This document shows, one piece after another, positions 1 to 6,614 of a stretch of 17,977 nt of DNA (positions within the stretch are counted from its first letter, which is position 1; every line of letters begins with the position of its first letter). Both the position numbers and the translations under genes were made by a program. The notes under the pieces are model-generated. The model did not search any database and was not told the DNA's origin. It worked only from the letters and a program-made list of their open reading frames with translations. The DNA lies in assembly GCA_964511645.1 (NCBI GenBank), contig CAZEGV010000053.1:1-17977 (forward strand). Reading direction: 5' to 3'. Origin of the DNA: CAZEGV01 sp964511645. Lineage in GTDB: Bacteria > Bacteroidota > Bacteroidia > Cytophagales > JAAEPT01.

Positions 1-76
1 AGCCACTATTACTCATTTTTGATAGTGTCCTTAGAAGGACATATTGCCTCGTTGTCTTCACGTAGGGTGCTCTGCA

Positions 77-1459
77 TCATTCTTGTTTAGGATTAAAGAC
101 CTCATTATAATATTCATCTTCAAACTCACCATCTTTGCATAAATTAGTAGTTTCTACTTCGGTAGTTTGAAAATGAAGGTCAATCTCTTTGTGACGAGTA
201 AACTCTGCTTCTATTTTGATAACATCAGCTTCTTGTGTAATGATTTTTTTTAGCACCAAGTCTTGCATGAGCATAACAGATTGCACATTGGATAGTTCGC
301 AAGAGTACATTGGTCTTTTATCTGGAAAACGTAACATATACATATGTTCTTCCTCGTTAAGACTAGTAAAAGAGGATGTGGAACCTCCAAGAATAATATT
401 ATTATCCATTATCAAAGAGACCCAAGCAAAGTCATTCTTTTCATGCCCAAAAGTTTTGGAATAACGAGGCATTAATAACTTGTTTAACCTTAACACAAAA
501 GCATCTTCCTCTGTACGCTGGTGATTATAACTACTCGAAAAACCTGTAATCACATAACCTAAATCCTTGGCTTGATGAACGCTTTTGGGTTCTTCTTCCC
601 TGTCTCCTCCATAAGTCCTCGCCTTAATGATTTGACCGTTTTCGGGGGACAATTCAAAAAACACAATATCCCTCGACTTTACACCTATACTTTCTGAAGA
701 TCCTACCAACACAATATTACCTGCTTTATTAATCATCAAATCATCTTGATTATCATCTTCTTTACCCCCATAATGACGAGACCAATCCATCTCACCATCT
801 TTAGACATCTTACTTAACCAGATGTCCCAACCCAAGTCTCCAAAAGAATTTGTTTCTCCTGCTATTATATAACCATCATCAACTTCTACAATATTATTGG
901 CATAATCAATAGAGTCACTTCCATACAAGTTAGACCAAGTAACCTCTCCAGTCCTATCTAATTTTAAAGCAAACATATCATGGTCTTGAGCTCCAAATGA
1001 ATTAGTCTCACCTACAATCATGTAACCCAAATCCTTAGTCTGAATGATGTCAAAACCAATATCTACCAAATCTCCTCCATAAGTAGAGTTCCACTCTATA
1101 TGTCCTTGTAAGTCAAACTTAACAACCAACACATCTATTTTATTACCAAAACTAGAAGAGCTTCCTACCGCAATAAACCCGCCGTCTTTTGTGTTTTTAA
1201 TCTCATAAATAGCCTCAGTTTTTTCTCCTCCAAAGCTAGACATTGATTCTATATTTCCATTTTTATCAAAAAAAGCGATATAGGCTTGTCTACCATTACC
1301 CGTACTGGTCGTATAGCCTACGGTAACAATTCTACCATTTTGCTCCACCATACTATATATAGCCTGCTTACCATGCCCACCATACTTTTTCTGAAATGGC
1401 TGTGCCAAAGTCCAAAAAGTAAGACTTAGAAAAAAAAAGAATAAAATTATCGACTTCAT
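77..1459 (-). CDS. Secreted protein with seven propeller-like repeats, function unknown
   Basis: Predicted exported protein of 460 residues. Residues 1-19 form a signal peptide (Lys2, a run of Phe/Leu, then Thr-Leu-Ala before Gln20). No lipobox cysteine follows, so it is not an obvious lipoprotein. Seven repeats of 50-54 residues start at residues 26, 76, 127, 179, 230, 283 and 337. Each begins with a Y/F-G-G-like motif, continues with a hydrophobic strand containing G-Y/F-I-x-x-G, then G-x-T/S-x-S-F/x-G, and ends near D-G-x-x-x-W. This suggests a seven-bladed beta-propeller (inference). Residues about 381-460 form a separate acidic tail with Cys387 and Cys444. No T9SS C-terminal sorting domain is visible, unlike the other two secreted proteins in this window. 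It lies 48 bases downstream of hisE on the same strand, so it could be read from the his operon or from its own promoter; I saw no consensus promoter in the gap. No specific function can be assigned. Confidence 0.8.
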   Translation of the reverse strand: MKSIILFFFFLSLTFWTLAQPFQKKYGGHGKQAIYSMVEQNGRIVTVGYTTSTGNGRQAYIAFFDKNGNIESMSSFGGEKTEAIYEIKNTKDGGFIAVGSSSSFGNKIDVLVVKFDLQGHIEWNSTYGGDLVDIGFDIIQTKDLGYMIVGETNSFGAQDHDMFALKLDRTGEVTWSNLYGSDSIDYANNIVEVDDGYIIAGETNSFGDLGWDIWLSKMSKDGEMDWSRHYGGKEDDNQDDLMINKAGNIVLVGSSESIGVKSRDIVFFELSPENGQIIKARTYGGDREEEPKSVHQAKDLGYVITGFSSSYNHQRTEEDAFVLRLNKLLMPRYSKTFGHEKNDFAWVSLIMDNNIILGGSTSSFTSLNEEEHMYMLRFPDKRPMYSCELSNVQSVMLMQDLVLKKIITQEADVIKIEAEFTRHKEIDLHFQTTEVETTNLCKDGEFEDEYYNEVFNPKQE

Positions 1460-1507
1460 ATACAGAGTTATTTATAGTAAAATACTACATTCTTATACAA
1501 AATGTTA

Positions 1508-1807
1508 CTATTTAGCTTGATTTCTTTTTTGAAGTACTTTTAATACTTCCTCCAAAGAGTAATTTTTTGCTTCTAATAGAATTAAATAATGGTACAACAA
1601 ATCTGCTGCTTCACCCATAAACAAGCTTTTATCATCATCTTTGGCTTCTATCACCAACTCGACAGCTTCTTCTCCTACCTTTTGAGCTACTTTATTAATT
1701 CCTTTCTTAAACAACGAAGCGGTATATGATTTATCCGTAGGATTATTTTTTCTATCCTTAATTATCGTTACTAATTCTTCTATAAAACTTAAATTTGAAA
1801 TTTTCAT
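1508..1807 (-). CDS. hisE: Phosphoribosyl-ATP pyrophosphatase (HisE domain only)
   Basis: Hydrolyses phosphoribosyl-ATP to phosphoribosyl-AMP and pyrophosphate, the second step of histidine synthesis, in the cytoplasm. The 99 residues match the all-alpha HisE/MazG-like fold: an N-terminal helix, a D-R-K-N-N-P-T-D-K-S-Y-T segment (about residues 18-29), then K-V-G-E-E-A-V-E-L (about 43-51) and E-A-A-D-L-L-Y-H (about 66-73), whose acidic residues bind the metal. Bacteroidota usually carry a HisIE fusion of about 200 residues; here the N-terminal HisI (phosphoribosyl-AMP cyclohydrolase) half is absent, and no HisI-like sequence occurs between this gene and hisF. Starts two bases after the hisF stop codon, so it is surely co-transcribed. 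Assignment is firm. The cyclohydrolase must be encoded elsewhere if the pathway is complete. Confidence 0.93.
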   Translation of the reverse strand: MKISNLSFIEELVTIIKDRKNNPTDKSYTASLFKKGINKVAQKVGEEAVELVIEAKDDDKSLFMGEAADLLYHYLILLEAKNYSLEEVLKVLQKRNQAK

Positions 1808-1809
1808 GT

Positions 1810-2568
1810 CTACACAAGCCTTGTCGGCACTTTTTTAGTTTTTAAATATCTTTTTAATGCTGGAATCGAGATTTCTTTAAAATGAAAAATACTTGCCGCT
1901 AAGCCTGCATCTGCTCCACCTATTGTAAACGCATCATAAAAATGTTGCATTTCTCCAGCTCCGCCTGAAGCGATAATAGGCACATGTACCTCTGATGAGA
2001 TTATGGCGTTAATTTTATTAGCAAAACCTTGCTTTACTCCATCATGATCCATCGAAGTTAATAAAATTTCTCCAGCCCCTCTATCTACTACCTCTTTTGC
2101 CCAAGAGATGGTGTTCAAATCTGTTGGTTTTGTACCACCATGCGTATGTACACGGGGTTCACCATCATACATCTTGGTGTCAATCGCCACTACTATACAT
2201 TGGCTACCAAATTCTGCTGATAGCTCATTAATCAACTCAGGACGTTTTACTGCCGAAGAATTAATACTTACTTTGTCTGCACCATTTTTTAGCAAAATGG
2301 AAACGTCTTCTACCGAAGAGATCCCACCTCCTACTGTAAATGGTATGTTTACCTGTTGAGCAACTCTTCTTACTAACTCAGCTAAGGTTTTTCTTTTTTC
2401 TAAAGTGGCTGAAATATCCAAAAAAACGAGTTCATCAGCTCCCTCTTCTGCATATACTTTTGCTAGTTCCACTGGATCGCCTGCATCTCGTAAATTTTCA
2501 AAATTCACTCCTTTTACGGTTCTGCCATTTTTAACATCTAGGCAGGGTATAATTCTTTTAGTTAGCAT
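1810..2568 (-). CDS. hisF: Imidazole glycerol phosphate synthase, cyclase subunit
   Basis: Uses ammonia delivered by HisH to convert PRFAR into imidazole glycerol phosphate and AICAR. The 252 residues form a (beta/alpha)8 barrel with the expected HisF signatures: R-I-I-P-C-L-D-V at residues 5-12 with catalytic Asp11, the phosphate-binding G-G-G-I at 80-83, and A-I-D at 128-130 with catalytic Asp130. The second half carries a matching S-G-G-A-G phosphate loop. Length is normal for the family. The first 11 bases overlap the end of hisA, a sign of translational coupling; hisE follows two bases after its stop. Works as a heterodimer with the HisH encoded two genes upstream. Confidence 0.97.
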   Translation of the reverse strand: MLTKRIIPCLDVKNGRTVKGVNFENLRDAGDPVELAKVYAEEGADELVFLDISATLEKRKTLAELVRRVAQQVNIPFTVGGGISSVEDVSILLKNGADKVSINSSAVKRPELINELSAEFGSQCIVVAIDTKMYDGEPRVHTHGGTKPTDLNTISWAKEVVDRGAGEILLTSMDHDGVKQGFANKINAIISSEVHVPIIASGGAGEMQHFYDAFTIGGADAGLAASIFHFKEISIPALKRYLKTKKVPTRLV

Positions 2569-3289
2569 AAAATTTCTCGAAATCTTTTAATGAAATAATT
2601 CCTTCATAATACGCTTTACCAACTATCACGCCAAATACATTCATCTCGTCTAGCTTAATAATATCATTCATAGATGCCACTCCTCCACTCGCTATCACAT
2701 TCATCTTCGGAAATCTATTCTGAATCTCTTCATACAACTCAAAAGAAGGTCCTTGCAACAAACCATCTTTAGCCACATCTGTACTGATAACATGATGCAA
2801 GCCTTGTGCATGATACTTTTCTATCAAATCATATACAGGTATTTCAGTTACTTCTTGCCAACCGCTTACAGCAATTTTACCATCCTTGGCATCAGCTCCT
2901 AATATGATTTTATTATTCCCGAATTTTGTAATCCATTCAGAAAATAATTCTTCATTTTTTACAGCAATACTTCCTCCTGTTATTTGATTGGCACCACATT
3001 CAAAAGCTATTCTTAAATCTTCATCAGATTGTAAACCACCACCAAAATCTATTTTTAGATTAGTTTTAGTAGCAATAAGCTCTAACACCTTATGATTAGT
3101 GATTTTTTTATTCTTCGCCCCATCAAGGTCTACAAGGTGCAAATGCTCAATCCCTGCTCCTTCAAATGCTTTTGCAACCTCTAGTGGTTTATCGCTATAT
3201 TCTTTTTTCTGATTGTAATCGCCTTGTGTAAGTCTTACACATTTGGCATCAATCATATCTATCGCAGGTATTATTCTGATTTTTGACAT
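2558..3289 (-). CDS. hisA: ProFAR isomerase
   Basis: Phosphoribosylformimino-5-aminoimidazole carboxamide ribotide isomerase (243 residues), the Amadori rearrangement step of histidine synthesis. It is a (beta/alpha)8 barrel homologous to HisF. Visible signatures are I-I-P-A-I-D at residues 6-11 with catalytic Asp11, V-R-L-x-Q-G-D-Y shortly after, D-F-G-G-G in the first half, and S-T-D-V-A-K-D-G-L-L-Q-G-P in the second half carrying the second catalytic Asp. One base separates it from the hisH stop, and its last 11 bases overlap hisF. The start follows from alignment with the family and from operon spacing. No oddities seen. Confidence 0.97.
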   Translation of the reverse strand: MSKIRIIPAIDMIDAKCVRLTQGDYNQKKEYSDKPLEVAKAFEGAGIEHLHLVDLDGAKNKKITNHKVLELIATKTNLKIDFGGGLQSDEDLRIAFECGANQITGGSIAVKNEELFSEWITKFGNNKIILGADAKDGKIAVSGWQEVTEIPVYDLIEKYHAQGLHHVISTDVAKDGLLQGPSFELYEEIQNRFPKMNVIASGGVASMNDIIKLDEMNVFGVIVGKAYYEGIISLKDFEKFYAN

Positions 3290-3290
3290 T

Positions 3291-3878
3291 TTATAATTCT
3301 ATAAAATTTTTAATAATTTGCTCTCCTATGTCTCCACTTTTTTCTGGGTGAAACTGAACAGCGTAAAAATTATCTTTTTGTAAAGCTGCCGAATATTCTA
3401 CGATATAATCTGTGGTAGCGATATTATCCTTACTTTTTTCGCAATAATAACTATGCACATAATACACATAAGACTCATCACTTAAACCTTTGAACAAAGG
3501 ATGGTCGTTAAAACGAATAGTATTCCACCCCATGTGTGGTACTTTCTCTCCCTTATTTATCAAGAAATGTTTTACTTTTACGGGGAATATTCCTAGACAC
3601 TCAGTATCTCCTTCTTCCGAATGCTCACACATCAATTGCTGACCTATACAAACTCCCAAGAAAGGTTGTTTTAGTGTTGGTAGTAATTTATCCAACCCTC
3701 TTTCTTTTAAATGTCGCATCGCACTGCTTGCCTCTCCTACCCCTGGAAAGATTACTTTATCTGCTGATAATATCTCATCATGACTACTTGTAAGGATAGG
3801 TTCTATCCCAATTCTATTAAGTGCATAAATCACCGATTGTACATTTCCTGCATTATATTCTACAATTACTATTTTCAT
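3291..3878 (-). CDS. hisH: Imidazole glycerol phosphate synthase, glutaminase subunit
   Basis: Class I glutamine amidotransferase (195 residues) that hydrolyses glutamine and channels ammonia to HisF. The catalytic triad is readable: nucleophile Cys77 in L-G-V-C-I-G-Q-Q, then His177 and Glu179 in Q-F-H-P-E-K-S near the C-terminus. The oxyanion region P-G-V-G-E-A sits at residues 45-50. Length is normal. Its ATG overlaps the hisB stop codon as ATGA (positions 3875-3878), the classic arrangement for translational coupling, and hisA begins one base after its own stop. Confidence 0.97.
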   Translation of the reverse strand: MKIVIVEYNAGNVQSVIYALNRIGIEPILTSSHDEILSADKVIFPGVGEASSAMRHLKERGLDKLLPTLKQPFLGVCIGQQLMCEHSEEGDTECLGIFPVKVKHFLINKGEKVPHMGWNTIRFNDHPLFKGLSDESYVYYVHSYYCEKSKDNIATTDYIVEYSAALQKDNFYAVQFHPEKSGDIGEQIIKNFIEL

Positions 3879-4975
3879 AAAACTCCTTTAGTACTCGGTA
3901 CAGCACTATTTCCTTCTTCTTTTCTTTTTGCCATTTTTATTGCTTTCGCGAAAGCTTTAAAAATGCTTTCTATTTTATGATGATCATTATTGCCTTCGGC
4001 TTTAATATTTAAATTACACTTTGCCGTATCCGAAAAAGATTTGAAAAAATGAGAAACCATTTCAGTTGGTAAATCACCCACTATATCTCGTCTGAATTGT
4101 ACATCCCAAACCAACCAAGGTCTCCCCCCAAAGTCTATACCAACTTGTGCTAAACAATCGTCCATAGGTAATAAAAACCCATACCTCTCTATTCCTTTTT
4201 TAGACCCTAAAGCCTGAACAAATGCCTCGCCAAGAGCCAAGGCAGTATCTTCTATTGTGTGATGCTCATCAATATGTAAATCTCCTTTTACTTTTATAGT
4301 TAAATCAGAATTGGAATGCCTTCCTATCTGATCTAGCATATGATTAAAAAACTCAAGACCAGTATCTATATTGGTTTGCCCAGTTCCGTCCAAATTGATT
4401 TCAATCAAGATATCCGTTTCCTTGGTTGTACGGCGTACTTTTCCAATTCTACTATTGTCAGCTAGATAGGTATAAATTTTATCCCAATCCATAGACACAA
4501 ATGTAGCTTCATCATAGCTCTCATTGGCTATATAGATAGACTTAGACCCTAAATTTTTGGCCAATTCTACATCTGTTTTTCTATCTCCTATTACGTATGA
4601 ATTTTCTAAGTCATAACGTTCTTCATCAAAATACTCTGTCAGCAACCCTGTACGAGGCTTTCTAGTTGGTGCATCTTCTTTTTCAAAAGTTTTATCTATA
4701 TGTTCTTTTTTAAACGTGACTCCTTCCCCTGCCAATGTCTTGAGCATTTTGTTATGGGCAGGCCAAAAAGTATCTTCTGGATAAGCATCTGTACCTAATC
4801 CATCTTGATTAGTCACCATCACCAATTCAAAATCAAGGTTCTCTTGTATCTTTTTCAATACAGAAATAACTTTCGGAAAAAACTCTAGTTTCTCTAATGA
4901 ATCTACTTGATAATCTACTGGAGGCTCAATGATAATTGTACCGTCCCTATCTATAAATAAAACTTTCTTTTTCAT
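3875..4975 (-). CDS. hisB: Bifunctional histidinol-phosphatase / imidazoleglycerol-phosphate dehydratase
   Basis: Two-domain fusion of 366 residues covering two steps of histidine synthesis. Residues about 1-165 are a HAD-family histidinol-phosphate phosphatase: nucleophile Asp9 and Asp11 in D-R-D-G-T, T-N at 55-56, Lys106 in R-K-P, and G-D-R-K-T-D at 130-135. Residues about 180-366 are the dehydratase: F-F-N-H-M-L-D at 209-215, the metal ligand cluster D-E-H-H at 236-239 followed by E-D at 242-243, and the second D-H-H-K-I-E at 331-336. The loop before R-K-P (about 88-105) lacks the Cys/His zinc ligands of the E. coli enzyme and has only His92. I recall such cysteine-free versions as usual in Bacteroidota. 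First gene of the his operon here. The start is supported by the family N-terminus and by a consensus promoter lying immediately upstream. Confidence 0.97.
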   Translation of the reverse strand: MKKKVLFIDRDGTIIIEPPVDYQVDSLEKLEFFPKVISVLKKIQENLDFELVMVTNQDGLGTDAYPEDTFWPAHNKMLKTLAGEGVTFKKEHIDKTFEKEDAPTRKPRTGLLTEYFDEERYDLENSYVIGDRKTDVELAKNLGSKSIYIANESYDEATFVSMDWDKIYTYLADNSRIGKVRRTTKETDILIEINLDGTGQTNIDTGLEFFNHMLDQIGRHSNSDLTIKVKGDLHIDEHHTIEDTALALGEAFVQALGSKKGIERYGFLLPMDDCLAQVGIDFGGRPWLVWDVQFRRDIVGDLPTEMVSHFFKSFSDTAKCNLNIKAEGNNDHHKIESIFKAFAKAIKMAKRKEEGNSAVPSTKGVL

Positions 4976-4982
4976 ACTCTAG

Positions 4983-5014
4983 CAAAAGTAAAGTTTTCAA
5001 TCATCAAGTACAAA
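4983..5014 (-). promoter_or_regulatory. Predicted Bacteroidota-type promoter of the hisB operon
   Basis: On the minus strand TTTG (plus-strand CAAA at 5011-5014) is followed after exactly 20 bases by TACTTTTG (plus-strand CAAAAGTA at 4983-4990). This matches the primary sigma factor consensus of the phylum, -33 TTTG and -7 TAnnTTTG with a spacer near 20. The -7 box ends eight bases before the hisB ATG. With the usual few bases to the start site, the transcript would begin within a few nucleotides of the start codon, close to leaderless. No attenuator-like leader is possible between this box and hisB. Confidence 0.6.
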
Positions 5015-5233
5015 TGAGAGGATGAATTATAAATAAACTCTTACATTTCAAACCTTTCAAAAAATACAACTTTATTCCCTATAAACTATCGTTTCAAAAA
5101 CTCTTCCTTAAAAAAAAATTATCCTACGACAAAATGATAATAGTGAAATTTTGAAAATGACAATGAAATCACTAAATTCAACGCATCTAATAGATTTTAC
5201 TATTATAACACATAAAAAAATAAACATCAAACT

Positions 5234-6517
5234 ATGTCTGACAAAGCAATACTCTCATACGACGGAAAATCGTACGAACTCCCAGTAATAGAAGGTACAG
5301 AAAATGAAAAAGCTGTAGATATTTCAAAACTGAGAAGTCAAGCTGGATTAATCACAATCGATCCAGGATATAAAAATACAGGATCTACTAAAAGTGCCAT
5401 TACTTTTTTGGATGGTGAAAAAGGAATCTTACGTTATAGAGGGTATTCAATTGAAGACTTAGCCGAAAAAGCTTCTTTTATAGAAGTTACTTATCTTTTA
5501 TTTTATGGAGAACTGCCCACAGCATCTCAACTAGAAAAATTTGAAGCGAGAGTAATAAAACACTCAAACTTACCTGACGGAGTAGAAAAAATAATTGAAG
5601 GATTCCCTAAGTCTGCTCATCCTATGGGAGTTTTATCAGCAGTAGTTAGTGCTTTAACTGCTTTCTATCCTTCTTCTTTAGATAAAAATGCAACAGCAGA
5701 AGAGATTGACACCGAAATGATTCGTTTGTTTGCTAAATTTCCTACGATGTCAGCTTGGATTTCAAGAAAATCTAAAGGTTTGGAAATCACACAACCTACC
5801 AACGAAGAATTTTGTAGCAATTTTTTATCGTTAATGTTCAAAAACCCTAACGAAGATTATAAAATTAACCCAGTTGTTGCTAAAGCAATCAATACATTAT
5901 TCATCCTTCATGCTGAGCACGAGCAAAACTGTTCTACTTCTACAGTAAGAATGGTTGGTTCTTCTCATGCAAGTTTACATTCTTCAGTTTCTGCGGGTAT
6001 TAATGCTCTTTGGGGGCCTCTTCATGGTGGTGCTAATCAAGCAGTAATCGAAATGCTAGAGGCCATCAAAGAAGATGGTGGAGACACAAAAAAATATTTA
6101 GCGAAAGCAAAAGATAAAAACGACCCATTCAGACTAATGGGATTCGGTCACAGAGTTTACAAAAACTTTGATCCTCGTGCTACAATCATCAAAAAAGCAG
6201 CGGACGAAGTACTAGAAGCCTTAGGAGTGAACGACCCAGTATTGGACATCGCAAAAGGATTGGAACAAGAAGCACTTAATGATGAGTATTTCAAATCTCG
6301 TAACCTTTACCCTAACGTTGACTTCTATTCAGGTATTATATACCGTGCTTTAGGATTAGATTCTTCATTCTTTACTGTGCTATTTGCTATCGGTCGTGTA
6401 CCAGGATGGATAGCTCAATGGAAAGAGTTAAGAGATAACAACGAGCCTATCGGAAGACCTAGACAAGTTTATGTAGGAGAAAATTTAAGACCATTTAAAG
6501 ATATCAACAATAGATAG
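5234..6517 (+). CDS. gltA: Citrate synthase
   Basis: Condenses oxaloacetate with acetyl-CoA to give citrate, the entry step of the TCA cycle. At 427 residues it has the length of the hexameric type II enzymes such as E. coli GltA. The catalytic trio is readable: His264 in G-P-L-H-G-G-A-N, His306 in G-F-G-H-R-V-Y, and Asp363 in N-V-D-F-Y-S-G. The substrate-contacting H-A-E-H-E-Q-N segment begins at residue 226. The N-terminal roughly 50 residues contain the beta-strand region typical of type II enzymes. It is a single-gene unit, divergent from hisB and closed by a strong hairpin 13 bases after the stop codon. No consensus TAnnTTTG promoter with a good -33 box was found for it in the 258-base divergent region. 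Confidence 0.98.
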   Translation: MSDKAILSYDGKSYELPVIEGTENEKAVDISKLRSQAGLITIDPGYKNTGSTKSAITFLDGEKGILRYRGYSIEDLAEKASFIEVTYLLFYGELPTASQLEKFEARVIKHSNLPDGVEKIIEGFPKSAHPMGVLSAVVSALTAFYPSSLDKNATAEEIDTEMIRLFAKFPTMSAWISRKSKGLEITQPTNEEFCSNFLSLMFKNPNEDYKINPVVAKAINTLFILHAEHEQNCSTSTVRMVGSSHASLHSSVSAGINALWGPLHGGANQAVIEMLEAIKEDGGDTKKYLAKAKDKNDPFRLMGFGHRVYKNFDPRATIIKKAADEVLEALGVNDPVLDIAKGLEQEALNDEYFKSRNLYPNVDFYSGIIYRALGLDSSFFTVLFAIGRVPGWIAQWKELRDNNEPIGRPRQVYVGENLRPFKDINNR

Positions 6518-6529
6518 TCTATTATTCTA

Positions 6530-6577
6530 CAAATAAAAAGACCTCTTTGAATGAATTCAAAGAGGTCTTTTTATTTG
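6530..6577. terminator. Bidirectional rho-independent terminator between convergent genes
   Basis: A perfect inverted repeat with 23-base arms (6530-6552 and 6555-6577) separated by two bases. The GC-rich core is GACCTCTTTG/CAAAGAGGTC. It is flanked by A-rich sequence on the left and T-rich on the right, so a U-tract follows the hairpin in both directions. It begins 13 bases after the gltA stop and ends 37 bases before the convergent gene's stop codon at 6615, so it can terminate both units. Confidence 0.93.
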
Positions 6578-6614
6578 CAACAATTATATGTCTTTTAACT
6601 AATTATAGGATAAA

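Noticed and set aside
26..41. Small palindrome TGTCCTT-AG-AAGGACA near the left edge
   Set aside because: The two-base loop is too tight for a full hairpin and no T-run follows on the minus strand, so it was not called a terminator.
1..76. In-frame open sequence after the TGA of the propeller gene, and an alternative-frame 23-codon stretch starting at the overlapping ATG
   Set aside because: Both are short and shared with nothing recognisable. Twenty-odd open codons are expected by chance, and one open frame runs off the window edge. There is no evidence for TGA read-through or a frameshift.
5149..5196. TTTG ... TAGATTTT as a gltA promoter
   Set aside because: The -7 match is imperfect and the distance to the candidate -33 box is about 40 bases, twice the normal spacing.
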